64,000 bases of DNA from contig DATLZE010000066.1 of NCBI GenBank assembly GCA_035574195.1, forward strand, positions 1 to 64,000, in the 5' to 3' direction. A program made the translations under genes and the position numbers. Positions 27,633 through 36,595 of the stretch are shown in pieces. The notes beneath the pieces are model-generated. The model searched no databases. It saw only the letters and a list, made by a program, of their open reading frames with translations, and was not told the DNA's origin. How positions within the stretch are numbered: the stretch's first letter is position 1; each line of letters begins with the position of its first letter. Origin of the DNA: SG8-41 sp035574195 (lineage in GTDB: Bacteria; Pseudomonadota; Gammaproteobacteria; Burkholderiales; SG8-41).

Positions 27633-29660
27633 ATGTCCGTTCCGAAGGAAGCCGCGGCGCGCGCGGCGTGGCTGCGGTCCGAGATCGAGCGCGCCAACTA
27701 CCAGTACTACGTGCTCGATGCGCCGAGCATCCCGGACGCCGAATACGACCGGCTGTTCCGCGAGCTGCAGGAGCTCGAACAGCGCTACCCGGAACTGGCG
27801 GCCCCCGACTCCCCGACCAGGCGGATCGGAGTCACTCCGGTCACCGAATTCGCGCAGGTGACGCACGCGACGCCGATGCTCTCTCTCAACAACGCGTTCA
27901 GTGACGAGGAAGTCGAGGCCTTCGACCGCCGGGTGCGCGAGGGCCTGGATGCGAATGGCGCGGTGGAATACGCGGTGGAGCCCAAATTCGACGGGCTGGC
28001 GGTGAGCCTCACCTACGAGCGCGGCGTGCTCGTCATGGGAGCGACGCGCGGGGACGGCTACACGGGGGAGGATGTCACGGCCAACCTGCGCACGGTGCGC
28101 GCGATCCCCCTGCGGCTGCGGGTCGAGCCGGCGCCCGCCTTGCTCGAGGTGCGGGGCGAGGTTCTGATGCTCAAGCGCGATTTCGAGGCGCTCAACCGCG
28201 AGCAGCGGCGCAAGGGCGAGAAGGAGTTCGCGAATCCGCGCAACGCGGCGGCAGGATCGCTGCGCCAGCTCGATTCGCGCGTCACTGCGCGGCGCCGGCT
28301 CACGTTCTTCGCATACGGCCTGGGCGGCCATTCCGGGGGGCGCGTGCCGGGTGGCCGCCACAGCCGCCAGCTCGACTACCTCGAAGCGGCGGGATTTCCG
28401 GTTGCCCGCGAGCGCCGCGTGGTGCGGGGCGTGAAGGAGCTGCTCGGCTACTACCGCGAGATCGCCGCGCGGCGCGACAGCCTTCCGTACGGGATCGACG
28501 GCGTGGTCTACAAGGTGGATGACCTCGAGCAGCAGGAGCGGCTCGGATACGTATCGCGCGCGCCGCGCTTCGCGCTCGCCCACAAGTTCCCGGCCCAGGA
28601 GGAGATCACCCAAGTGCTGGGAATCGACGTGCAGGTCGGGCGCACCGGGGCGCTCACACCGGTCGCGCGGCTTGCGCCGGTTTTCGTCGGCGGCGTCACC
28701 GTCACCAACGCCACACTGCACAACGAGGACGAGGTCCGGCGCAAGGACGTGCACATTGGCGACTACGTGATCGTGCGCCGCGCCGGGGACGTGATTCCGG
28801 AGATCGTGAGCGTCGTCAGGGAGCGTCGCCCCGCGCACGTGCGCGCATTCCGCATGCCGGAGCACTGCCCGGTGTGCGGCTCGCGTGTCGAACGCGATCC
28901 GCAAGAGGCGATCGCGCGCTGCACCGCCGGGCTCTACTGCCCGGCCCAGCGCAAGCAGGCGCTGCTGCACTTCGCCTCGCGCCGCGCCATGGACATCGAA
29001 GGGCTCGGCGAGAAGCTCGTGGACCAGCTGGTGGACCGGGGCATCGTCAAGAATCCGGCGGACCTCTACCGGCTCGACCGCGAAACCCTGGCGAGCCTGG
29101 AGCGCATGGGGGAGAAATCGGCGGAAAACTTGCTCGCAGCGATCGCCAAAAGCCGCGACACGACGCTCGCACGCTTTCTCTACGCGCTCGGCATCCGTAA
29201 CGTGGGGGAAACTACAGCGCGCGACCTGGCGCGGCATTTCGGCAGCCTCGACGCCCTGAGCGAGGCGGACGAGGCGGCACTGCAGCAGGTTCCGGAGGTC
29301 GGGCCGGTGGTGGCGCAGAGCGTCGCACGCTTCTTTCGCGAGCCGCGCAATCGCGAGATCGTGCAGCGGCTGCGCGAGGCCGGCGTGCGCTGGCCCGAGG
29401 AGAAAGCGCACGCTGCGCGGCGCCTGCCGCTGTCCGGAAAGACATTCGTGCTCACGGGCACGTTGCCCCATCTCACGCGCGAGGAGGCAAAAGAGCGCAT
29501 CGAGGCCCGCGGCGGCAGGGTCGTCGGCAGCGTCTCGAAGAAGACCGATTACGTGGTGGTGGGCGCGGAGCCCGGTTCCAAGTACGATAAGGCCCGCGAG
29601 CTGGGCATTGCGCTGCTCGACGAGCGAGCACTGCTCGAGCTGCTCGAGAAGGAAAAGTGA
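27633..29660 (+). CDS. ligA: NAD+-dependent DNA ligase LigA
   Basis: A 675-residue ligase sealing nicks in replication and repair. It shows the Ia domain (NYQYYVLDAPSIPDAEYDRL), adenylation lysine K118 in EPKFDGLAVS, TRGDGYTGEDVT, OB fold, C4 zinc finger (CPVCGS...C...YC), helix-hairpin-helix repeats and a C-terminal BRCT domain (LSGKTFVLTGTLP). The ATG at 27633 is 3 nt after the zipA stop. The frame is longer upstream but overlaps zipA and is not coding there. Confidence 0.97.
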   Translation: MSVPKEAAARAAWLRSEIERANYQYYVLDAPSIPDAEYDRLFRELQELEQRYPELAAPDSPTRRIGVTPVTEFAQVTHATPMLSLNNAFSDEEVEAFDRRVREGLDANGAVEYAVEPKFDGLAVSLTYERGVLVMGATRGDGYTGEDVTANLRTVRAIPLRLRVEPAPALLEVRGEVLMLKRDFEALNREQRRKGEKEFANPRNAAAGSLRQLDSRVTARRRLTFFAYGLGGHSGGRVPGGRHSRQLDYLEAAGFPVARERRVVRGVKELLGYYREIAARRDSLPYGIDGVVYKVDDLEQQERLGYVSRAPRFALAHKFPAQEEITQVLGIDVQVGRTGALTPVARLAPVFVGGVTVTNATLHNEDEVRRKDVHIGDYVIVRRAGDVIPEIVSVVRERRPAHVRAFRMPEHCPVCGSRVERDPQEAIARCTAGLYCPAQRKQALLHFASRRAMDIEGLGEKLVDQLVDRGIVKNPADLYRLDRETLASLERMGEKSAENLLAAIAKSRDTTLARFLYALGIRNVGETTARDLARHFGSLDALSEADEAALQQVPEVGPVVAQSVARFFREPRNREIVQRLREAGVRWPEEKAHAARRLPLSGKTFVLTGTLPHLTREEAKERIEARGGRVVGSVSKKTDYVVVGAEPGSKYDKARELGIALLDERALLELLEKEK

Positions 29661-29661
29661 G

Positions 29662-30564
29662 GTGGAACGCACGATCCGCAAAGCTGTTTTTCCGGTGGCC
29701 GGGCTCGGCACGCGGTTCCTGCCGGCGACCAAGGCGAGTCCGAAGGAAATGCTGCCAGTCGTGGACAAGCCGCTGATCCAGTACGCGGTGGAGGAGGCGG
29801 TGGCGGCCGGCATGACCGAAATGATCTTCGTCACCGGGCGCGGCAAGCGCGCGATCGAGGATCACTTCGACACCGCCTACGAGCTCGAAACCGAGTTGCA
29901 GAAGCGCGGCCATCCGGAGCTTTTGAAAGCGGTGCGGAAAATTCTTCCGCCCCGCATCAGCTGCACCTATGTGCGGCAGCCGCAACCGCTGGGGCTGGGG
30001 CACGCGATCCTGTGCGCGCAGCACGTCGTGGGCGAGGAACCCTTCGCGGTGGTGCTCGCAGACGATCTCCTGGATGCCGCGCCGCCGGTCCTGGCACAGA
30101 TGGCGGATCTCTTCGAGCGCCGTGCGTGCCCGGTCGTCGCTGTGCACCGGATCCGGCGCGAGCAGGCGCGGCGCTACGGCATCGTCGCACTGCGGCGCGG
30201 CGAGCGCCCGCCCTGCGCCATCACGGGCATCGTGGAAAAGCCGTCTCCACGCTCCGCTCCGTCCACCTTCTCCGTGGTCGGCCGCTACTTGCTCACGCCC
30301 CGCATCTTCCATCACCTGCGCCGCCTGAGACCCGGTTCCGGCGGCGAGCTCCAGCTCACCGATGCGATCGCCGCCCTGCTCGCGGAGCAGGAGGTGCTCG
30401 CGCTCGAGTTCGAGGGCGCACGCTACGACTGCGGCAGCAAGCTCGGTTATTTGCAGGCCAACCTGCACTACGCCCTGCGCCATCCCGAGGTGGGCACGCA
30501 ATTCCGCCGCTATTTACGCAGCCTGGCGCTGTCCCGGGCGCCGGGCGGCCGGCACACGCTATAA
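29662..30564 (+). CDS. galU: UTP--glucose-1-phosphate uridylyltransferase
   Basis: A 300-residue nucleotidyltransferase that makes UDP-glucose for envelope polysaccharides. Signatures are FPVAGLGTRFLPATKASPKEM (start of this motif at residue 10), the active-site DKPLIQY and the VLADDLLD metal site. The GTG start at 29662 is 1 nt after the ligA stop, so it is probably coupled. It belongs to the smc-zipA-ligA run. Confidence 0.95.
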   Translation: MERTIRKAVFPVAGLGTRFLPATKASPKEMLPVVDKPLIQYAVEEAVAAGMTEMIFVTGRGKRAIEDHFDTAYELETELQKRGHPELLKAVRKILPPRISCTYVRQPQPLGLGHAILCAQHVVGEEPFAVVLADDLLDAAPPVLAQMADLFERRACPVVAVHRIRREQARRYGIVALRRGERPPCAITGIVEKPSPRSAPSTFSVVGRYLLTPRIFHHLRRLRPGSGGELQLTDAIAALLAEQEVLALEFEGARYDCGSKLGYLQANLHYALRHPEVGTQFRRYLRSLALSRAPGGRHTL

Positions 30565-30625
30565 TATTGCCGTGCCCGGCAGGCTTGCCGGGCACGGCAG
30601 GCCCGCTTCCGCGCGGAGCGGGCTG
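30560..30625 (+). promoter_or_regulatory. TATAAT box and double hairpin between galU and the DsrE-like gene
   Basis: A perfect TATAAT (30560-30565) overlaps the galU stop. It is followed by an 11-bp perfect hairpin (30571-30581 with 30586-30596, loop GGCT) and then a 10-bp hairpin with one bulge (about 30597-30625). The structures fill the spacer up to the AAGGAG site before 30642. No U-run follows. It could be a promoter with a structured leader or a transcript-stability element. Confidence 0.45.
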
Positions 30626-30641
30626 CGCAAAGGAGCGCGTC

Positions 30642-31010
30642 GTGGCAAACAAGCTGATGATCGTGATGGTCAACACCGATCCCCGGAACGCCGCGGAGCT
30701 GGGGGCGCCGTTCTTCCAGGCGACCGTGGCGGCAGCCATGGACTACGAGGTGGAGGTGATCCTGACCGCACGCGCCGGAGAGCTCGCGAAGAAGGGTGTG
30801 GCCGAGAAGCTCTACGTCAAGGAGGGCTCGGGGAAGAGCGTCTACGACTTCATCAAGGACGCCCACGAGGCCGGCGTGCACTTCAAGGTGTGCACGCCCA
30901 CCCTCGACCTGTGGGGCAACGACCTGATACCCGAGATCGAGGAGACGGTGGGCGGCGCCTACGTGATCCAGCAGGCGATGGACGACCAGGTGGTCACCTT
31001 CACGTACTGA
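30642..31010 (+). CDS. DsrE/DsrF-like family protein
   Basis: A 122-residue soluble alpha/beta protein beginning ANKLMIVMVNTDPRN and ending DDQVVTFTY, the pattern of the DsrE-like (peroxiredoxin-like/sulfur-relay) fold. One cysteine is visible in HFKVCTPTLDLWG. Relatives bind or relay sulfur, or are uncharacterised. GTG start at 30642 after AAGGAG. The next gene begins directly after its stop, so it is in the salvage-gene run. The exact function cannot be told. Confidence 0.8.
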   Translation: MANKLMIVMVNTDPRNAAELGAPFFQATVAAAMDYEVEVILTARAGELAKKGVAEKLYVKEGSGKSVYDFIKDAHEAGVHFKVCTPTLDLWGNDLIPEIEETVGGAYVIQQAMDDQVVTFTY

Positions 31011-31568
31011 GTGCCGCTCTCCCCCGCACAAGCTCGGCGCGTACTGGAGGAGGCGGAGCTGCTCTGTTCCGCCGCCGTCGTTGCCGAGGCGATTGCGCGA
31101 CTTGCGCGCGAAATCTCCGGAGCGCTCGCGGAGAGCTTCCCCGTGGTGCTGTGCGTGATGCGCGGGAGCGTCATCTTCGCTGGGCAACTGCTGCCGCGGC
31201 TGCGCTTCCCCCTCGAGTTCGACTATCTCGATGTGACGCGCTACGGGGACGCGACCCGGGGCGGCGAGCTTTCCTGGAAAGTGACGCCGGGCACCGCAGT
31301 CGCGGGGCGCGTGGTGCTGGTGCTCGACGACGTGCTCGACGAAGGACAGACGCTCGCCGCGATCCGCGACGCGCTCGTCGCGGCCGGCGCCGAGCGCGTC
31401 TATTGCGCGGTGCTGGCGGACAAGCACAAGGACCGCCCGAAGCCGGTGCAGGCAGATTTCGTGGGAGTGAAGCTGCCCGACCGCTACGTGTTCGGCTGCG
31501 GCATGGACGTGAGCGGCGCATGGCGCAACCTCCCGGAAATCTACGCGCTGAAGGGCAGCAAGACGTAA
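31011..31568 (+). CDS. hpt: hypoxanthine-guanine phosphoribosyltransferase
   Basis: A 185-residue PRTase with the PRPP-binding motif VLVLDDVLDEGQTL and the DYLDVTRYGD region; the lysine/aromatic part is in KLPDRYVFGCGMD. It salvages hypoxanthine/guanine to IMP/GMP. GTG start immediately after the DsrE-like stop, with no spacer. The next gene is a purine-nucleoside-type phosphorylase that would release hypoxanthine (or adenine), so the two should act in sequence. Confidence 0.87.
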   Translation: MPLSPAQARRVLEEAELLCSAAVVAEAIARLAREISGALAESFPVVLCVMRGSVIFAGQLLPRLRFPLEFDYLDVTRYGDATRGGELSWKVTPGTAVAGRVVLVLDDVLDEGQTLAAIRDALVAAGAERVYCAVLADKHKDRPKPVQADFVGVKLPDRYVFGCGMDVSGAWRNLPEIYALKGSKT

Positions 31569-31584
31569 GGGAGCTCGCCTCATC

Positions 31585-32331
31585 ATGCTGGGTATCATCG
31601 GCGGCAGCGGCCTGTCGCGGCTCGCCAATCTGGAGGTGACGCGGCGCCTGGCGGTGCGCACCCCCTACGGCGAGCCTTCCGGGGCTCTCGTCTTCGGCCG
31701 CATCCGCGGCCGCGAGGTGGTGTTCCTGGCGCGCCACGGCTACGGTCACACCATCCCGCCGCACGAGGTGAACTACCGCGCCAATATCTGGGCGCTGCAC
31801 GCCCAGAAGGTGACCGACGTGGTCTCGATCGCCTCGGTGGGCGGGATCCGCAGCGATCTCGCACCGGGCACGCTCGCGGTGCCCGACCAGATCATTGACT
31901 ACACGCACGGGCGGGCGGCGACCTTCTTCGGGCGAGGCGAGCGCGGCGTGACTCACGTGGATTTCACCCGCCCTTACTGCGAGTCCATGCGCCAGCGCCT
32001 GCTCGAGGCGGCGAAACGGGCGGGCGAGGCGATCGTCGCGGGCGGAACGTACGCCGCCACGCAGGGGCCGCGGCTGGAGACCGCAGCAGAGATCAATCGC
32101 CTGGAGCGGGACGGCGCCGACATGGTCGGCATGACCGGGATGCCGGAGGCGGTGCTCGCGCGCGAGATCGGCCTGTGTTACGCCGCCATCGCGGTGGTAG
32201 TCAACCACGCCGCAGGGCGCGGCACGAGCGCCGAGGCGGTGCGCCTGGAGGAGATCGCCGCGGTATCGCAGCGCGCCGCAGAGCGGGTGCGCAACATCCT
32301 CGATCAACTGGTGACTCTCGATGGCGGTTAG
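31585..32331 (+). CDS. mtnP: S-methyl-5'-thioinosine (or thioadenosine) phosphorylase
   Basis: A 248-residue phosphorylase of the PNP/MTAP family. Phosphate-binding stretches GGSGL and ARHGYGHTIPPHEVNYRA, TQGPRLET and DMVGMTGMPEA are visible. The MTGMPEA motif resembles Pseudomonas methylthioinosine phosphorylase rather than strict MTAP. It cleaves the by-product of polyamine/homoserine-lactone synthesis to methylthioribose-1-phosphate and a base that the upstream hpt gene product can recycle. Base preference is an inference. It overlaps def by 11 nt. Confidence 0.88.
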   Translation: MLGIIGGSGLSRLANLEVTRRLAVRTPYGEPSGALVFGRIRGREVVFLARHGYGHTIPPHEVNYRANIWALHAQKVTDVVSIASVGGIRSDLAPGTLAVPDQIIDYTHGRAATFFGRGERGVTHVDFTRPYCESMRQRLLEAAKRAGEAIVAGGTYAATQGPRLETAAEINRLERDGADMVGMTGMPEAVLAREIGLCYAAIAVVVNHAAGRGTSAEAVRLEEIAAVSQRAAERVRNILDQLVTLDGG

Positions 32332-32854
32332 AACGGTGCTGCGCATGGGCGACCCGCGCCTGCTCGAGCCTGCCCGGCCGGTCGAGCGCTTCGACACGCC
32401 CGAACTCCATGCCTTGATCGCGGACATGGACGACACTATGAGGGCGCTCGACGGCGCGGGGCTCGCCGCGCCGCAAATCGGGGTCGGGCTGCAAGTTGCG
32501 ATTTTCGGGGTGGAAGCGAACCCGCGTTACCCGCACGCCGAGCCCGTGCCGTACACGGTGCTCATCAATCCGGTGCTGACCGCTCTCGGCGAGGAAATGG
32601 AAGAGGGGTGGGAAGGCTGCCTCAGCATCCCCGGAATGAGGGGGCTGGTGCCGCGCTACAAGCGCCTGCGCTATCGGGGGCGCGACCAGTACGGGCGCGA
32701 ATTCGAGCGCACGGCAAGCGGCTTCCACGCGCGCGTGGTCCAGCACGAGTGCGACCATCTCGCGGGAATCCTCTATCCGATGCGCATCCGCGACCTGCGC
32801 AATTTCGGGTTCACCGAAGTGCTGTTCCCCGGGCAGGACTTGCAGGACGAGTGA
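32321..32854 (+). CDS. def: peptide deformylase
   Basis: A 177-residue metalloenzyme that removes formyl from new proteins. All three motifs are intact: GAGLAAPQIG, EGCLSIPG and QHECDHLAG (metal Cys and two His). The start lies inside the end of the phosphorylase gene, suggesting coupling. This def is separate from a usual def-fmt operon, so the genome may have a second copy. Confidence 0.95.
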   Translation: MAVRTVLRMGDPRLLEPARPVERFDTPELHALIADMDDTMRALDGAGLAAPQIGVGLQVAIFGVEANPRYPHAEPVPYTVLINPVLTALGEEMEEGWEGCLSIPGMRGLVPRYKRLRYRGRDQYGREFERTASGFHARVVQHECDHLAGILYPMRIRDLRNFGFTEVLFPGQDLQDE

Positions 32855-32910
32855 CGACCGGTGTCAGGGCTCCCAGCTCGAGCTCGGGGAACCGGTGAAC
32901 CTCGGACTCG

Positions 32911-35508
32911 CTAGGTGGTGCGGAGCTGCTCGACGAGGTCGGCTTCCAGCCGCACCACGGCCTTCGGATCCCTGAGCGCCGCGCCCGTGACCAGAAAGAC
33001 GTCCTCGGCGCGCGCGCCGAGCGTGTTGATTTTGGCGATGTGCAGGTTGATGTCGTAGGCGGTCAGCACGCGCGCGATGCGGTAGAGCAGCCCCGGGCGG
33101 TCGCCGGCGATCACCGAGAGCACCCAGTAGGTGCCTTTTTCGTCGGGCTGGAGGTTGACCTCGGGGGTGATCGGGAAATGCCGCAGCTGCCGGGAGAGCC
33201 GCGGCTTGCCGGGAGGCGGTAGCGGCGTTCTGTTCCTGAGCCGCGCGGCGAGATCGTGTTCGATCAGGCTGATGACGCTGCGATAGTCGGCGCGGCGGCC
33301 GTCGGGCTCGTGGACCTGGAAGCTGTCGAGCGCGTAGCCGTGGCGTGTGGTGTAGACCTTGGCCTCGAAGATGTCGTAGTGGATGTGCTCGAAGAAGCTG
33401 CAAATGCGCGCGAACAGTTCCTTCTGGTCCGGCACGTAGATCATCACCTGCAGTCCCTCCCCGGCCGGCGAGGGGCGCGCCTTGACCACTGGCTCCGGAG
33501 CCTCGACGCGGTAGTAGAGCAGCCGCGTGTGCCACGCGATTTCCTGCGGCTCGTGACGCAGGAAATAGGCCTCGTCGAGCTGCGCCCAGAGCTTCTCGTG
33601 GGCGTTTTCCGGAACGGCGTAGAGCCGCAACCTCGCCTGCGCTTCCTCCTGGCGCGCTCGCAGGCTGCTCGCCGCCGTGACGCGGTCGCCGGCGAGCAGG
33701 CGCCGCGTGCTCCAGAACAGATCCTCCAGCAGCTTCCCCTTCCACGCGTTCCAGACCCGGGGGCTGGTGCCGCGGATGTCGGCGACCGTGAGCAGGTAGA
33801 GCGCGACTAGGTGACGCTCGTCGCCGACGCGCTGCGCGAACGCGCGCACCACTTCGGGATCGGCGATATCCTGCTTTTGCGCGGTGAGCGACATCGCGAG
33901 GTGGTTCTCGACCAGCCACGCGACGAGCTCCGCGTCCTCGGGCAGGAGCCCATGCTCGCGGCAGAAGCGGCGCGCGTCGAGCGCTCCGAGCTGCGAGTGG
34001 TCTCCACCGCGGCCCTTGGCGATGTCGTGGAACAGCGCCGCGAGATAGAGTAGCTCGGGCCGGTCGAATTCGCTCATCAGCCGGCTGCACAGCGGGAACT
34101 CGTGCGCGAGCTCCGGTATCGAGAAGCGGCGCAGGTTGCGGATCACCCGCAGGATGTGCTCGTCCACCGTGTAGACGTGGTAGAGGTCGTGCTGCATCTG
34201 GCCGACGATGCGGCCGAAGGCCGGCAGGTAGCGGCCGAGCACGCCATTCTCGTTCATCCGCCTCAAGGCTCGCTCGACGTAGGTGGGGCTGCGCAGCAAA
34301 GCGATGAAGCGCTCGCGGTTGCGCGGATCGCGCCGGAACGCCGGATTGATCAGACGCCGTGCGCGCCACAAGGCGCGCAGCGTCGTCGCCCCCATGCCTT
34401 TCAGCTCGTGATGCTGCTGCAGCAACGCGAAGCTCTCCAGGATCGCCGCCGGCTCGCGCTGGAACAGCCGCTCGTCGCACGCCTCGAGCCGCTCGTCGCG
34501 CACGCCGAAGCGCGCGTTGATCGGGCGGTACGACTTGTCGCGCGGGGGAGCGATGCGCGCCTCCAGGTTCTGCAGCACGATGGCGGTGAGCTGCGACACC
34601 GCTTTGGCGGTCCGGTAGTAGCGCTGCATCAGACGCTCGCTCGCGAGCCGGTGCGGGCGGTCGCGCAGGCCGATTTCACGCGCGAGCGCCGTCTGGTAGT
34701 CGAACAGCAAGCGGTCTTCGCGCCGCCCTGCGTGGTAGTGCAGCCGGATGCGCAGCGCCTCCAGGAACTGCTCGTGGGCTGCGATCTCGCGCGCCTCGCC
34801 CGCAGCGAGCACACCGCGCCGCGCGAGCGCCCGCCAGCCGGCGCCGATGCCGGCTGCGCGCGCGATCCAGAGCACCATGTGCAGGTCGCGCAGCCCGCCG
34901 GCGCTTTCCTTGATGTTGGGCTCCAGGTTGGTTTCCCCGTAGCGGGCGTGGCGCTGCTGCTGCTCGAGCAGCTTGGCCTGGAGGAACGCCTCGGGGTCGA
35001 GCGCTTCGTGCATGCGCCGCGCGAACCGCGCGAACAGCTCTCGCCGGCCGGCGAGCAGGCGCGCCTCGAGCAGCGTGGTCTGAACGGTGACGTCGGAGGC
35101 GGCGAGCGAGGCGCATTCCTCGATCGTGCGCACGCTGTGGCCGACCTCGAGCCCTATGTCCCACAAGGTCCCGATCAAGGTCTCGATCTTGCGGCCGAGC
35201 TGGGCGTCGGCCGGGGACGGGAGCAGAATCAGGATGTCCACGTCCGAGCAGGGAAAGAGCTCGCCCCGGCCGTAGCCGCCGACCGCGGCGAGCGCAACCT
35301 CGCGCGGCATGGCGTGCTCAGCCCACAGCTCCCGCAGCCTGCGATCGATTACCGCCGCGTGGCGCCGCAACAATTCTGCCGGCGACTGGCGGGCAGCGAA
35401 GGACTCGCGCAGCGCCGCGCGCTGGGCGGCGAGTTCCTGCTTCAAGCGGGCGACACGCGCACCGAGCGGAGCGGCAACAGAGATGGAGGAGACAGCGACC
35501 CCAGCCAT
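32911..35508 (-). CDS. glnD: [protein-PII] uridylyltransferase/uridylyl-removing enzyme
   Basis: An 865-residue bifunctional nitrogen sensor that uridylylates and de-uridylylates PII according to glutamine. It has a nucleotidyltransferase domain (GGYGRGELFPCSDVDILIL), an HD domain (FHDIAKGRGGDHS, around residue 500) and two C-terminal ACT domains (MIYVPDQKELFARIC and VIAGDRPGLLYRIARVL). The start is the ATG at 35508 (AGVAVSS); the longer open frame upstream overlaps map and is not coding. It follows map by 8 nt on the same strand. Confidence 0.96.
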   Translation of the reverse strand: MAGVAVSSISVAAPLGARVARLKQELAAQRAALRESFAARQSPAELLRRHAAVIDRRLRELWAEHAMPREVALAAVGGYGRGELFPCSDVDILILLPSPADAQLGRKIETLIGTLWDIGLEVGHSVRTIEECASLAASDVTVQTTLLEARLLAGRRELFARFARRMHEALDPEAFLQAKLLEQQQRHARYGETNLEPNIKESAGGLRDLHMVLWIARAAGIGAGWRALARRGVLAAGEAREIAAHEQFLEALRIRLHYHAGRREDRLLFDYQTALAREIGLRDRPHRLASERLMQRYYRTAKAVSQLTAIVLQNLEARIAPPRDKSYRPINARFGVRDERLEACDERLFQREPAAILESFALLQQHHELKGMGATTLRALWRARRLINPAFRRDPRNRERFIALLRSPTYVERALRRMNENGVLGRYLPAFGRIVGQMQHDLYHVYTVDEHILRVIRNLRRFSIPELAHEFPLCSRLMSEFDRPELLYLAALFHDIAKGRGGDHSQLGALDARRFCREHGLLPEDAELVAWLVENHLAMSLTAQKQDIADPEVVRAFAQRVGDERHLVALYLLTVADIRGTSPRVWNAWKGKLLEDLFWSTRRLLAGDRVTAASSLRARQEEAQARLRLYAVPENAHEKLWAQLDEAYFLRHEPQEIAWHTRLLYYRVEAPEPVVKARPSPAGEGLQVMIYVPDQKELFARICSFFEHIHYDIFEAKVYTTRHGYALDSFQVHEPDGRRADYRSVISLIEHDLAARLRNRTPLPPPGKPRLSRQLRHFPITPEVNLQPDEKGTYWVLSVIAGDRPGLLYRIARVLTAYDINLHIAKINTLGARAEDVFLVTGAALRDPKAVVRLEADLVEQLRTT

Positions 35509-35516
35509 GTATCGGG

Positions 35517-36320
35517 TCAGGTATCGAGCGGCGGGCGCTGCGGGGCGCCTGCCGAGAGCGTGAGCACCTCGTAGCCGGTCTCGGTCACGAGCACCGTGTG
35601 CTCCCATTGCGCCGACAGGCTGTGGTCCTTGGTCACCACCGTCCAGCCGTCGGCGAGCTGCCGCACCTCGGGACGGCCTGCGTTGATCATGGGTTCGATG
35701 GTGAAGGTCATGCCGGGCTCGAGCCGCAGCCCCGTGCCGGGCCGGCCGTAGTGCAGGACTTGCGGTTCCTCGTGGAATTTCCGGCCGATGCCGTGCCCGC
35801 AGAACTCGCGCACCACGCTGTAGCCGTGCCGCTCGGCGTGGCTCTGGATCGCGTGCCCGATGTCGCCCAGGTGCGCGCCCGGGCGCACCGCCTCGATGCC
35901 GCGCCACAGGCATTCATGGGTCACTTCGCACAGGCGCCGCGCCTGGATGGAAGGCTCGCCTACGTAGAACATGCGGCTGGTGTCGCCGTGGTAGCCGTCC
36001 TTGATGACCGTGACGTCGATGTTGATGATGTCGCCCGCACGCAGCCTCTTCGCTCCAGGCACGCCGTGGCACACCACGTGGTTGACCGAGGTGCAGATCG
36101 ACTTGGGGAAAGGCCGGTAGCCGGGCGGCGCGTAGTTGAGCGGAGCAGGGGTCGCCTGCTGCACTTCGCAGATATAGTCGTGGCACAGCCGGTCGAGCTC
36201 GTCGGTCGTGACCCCAGGACGCACGTGCGGCGCGATGAAATCGAGCACCTCGGCGGCGAGCCGGCCGGCGATTCGCATCTTCTCGACTTCCTGCGGAGAT
36301 TTGAGGTTGGGAAAGGCCAT
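35517..36320 (-). CDS. map: methionine aminopeptidase type I
   Basis: A 267-residue enzyme that removes the initiator methionine. Metal ligands are visible in INIDVTVIKDGYHGDTSRMF (two Asp; 20 residues), GHGIGRKFHEEP (His), FTIEPMI (Glu) and WEHTVLV (Glu). The start is the ATG at 36320 (AFPNLKSPQEVEKM); upstream in-frame codons to 36446 read unlike the family. It is divergent from rpsB, the common bacterial order. Confidence 0.95.
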   Translation of the reverse strand: MAFPNLKSPQEVEKMRIAGRLAAEVLDFIAPHVRPGVTTDELDRLCHDYICEVQQATPAPLNYAPPGYRPFPKSICTSVNHVVCHGVPGAKRLRAGDIINIDVTVIKDGYHGDTSRMFYVGEPSIQARRLCEVTHECLWRGIEAVRPGAHLGDIGHAIQSHAERHGYSVVREFCGHGIGRKFHEEPQVLHYGRPGTGLRLEPGMTFTIEPMINAGRPEVRQLADGWTVVTKDHSLSAQWEHTVLVTETGYEVLTLSAGAPQRPPLDT

Positions 36321-36432
36321 GAGCCGGAGCCGGAGTGGCACGCATGGCTCCGGCGCGATTGCATCCGTCTGGTTTTCGAAAGACAGCGGATTGTAGTCCA
36401 CATCGGCGCTCCAGGCATCGGCGCGGATGTTG

Positions 36433-36462
36433 TTGAGGCAGGCCATTTTATCGTGCTAAAAT
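36433..36462 (+). promoter_or_regulatory. sigma-70-like promoter of rpsB
   Basis: TTGAGG (36433-36438) and TAAAAT (36457-36462) are spaced by 18 nt, upstream of a long leader. This is the clearest two-box promoter in the window and belongs to the rpsB-tsf operon. Confidence 0.65.
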
Positions 36463-36515
36463 AGCAAGTTAGCTTTTCGATCGGCGAGCTTCGCCGGTGG
36501 AGGAGCAAATTCGCA

Positions 36516-36562
36516 CATCCGCCATCGTAAGGGTGGCCGCGCGGGCGGCCCTGCGGCGGATG
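36516..36562 (+). promoter_or_regulatory. structured rpsB leader
   Basis: CATCCGCC (36516-36523) pairs with GGCGGATG (36555-36562), and an inner AGGGTGGCCGC/GGCGGCCCT helix fills the loop, giving one long hairpin about 34 nt before the rpsB ATG. Leaders of rpsB in other bacteria bind S2 for autoregulation. Whether this one does is unproven. Confidence 0.45.
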
Positions 36563-36595
36563 GAGGCTTAACCCTTGCACAGGAGATCGAATCGC

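Noticed and set aside
32911..35913. 1000-residue version of GlnD
   Set aside because: The first 135 codons overlap map on the same strand and are Arg-rich shadow sequence; the ATG at 35508 gives a standard length.
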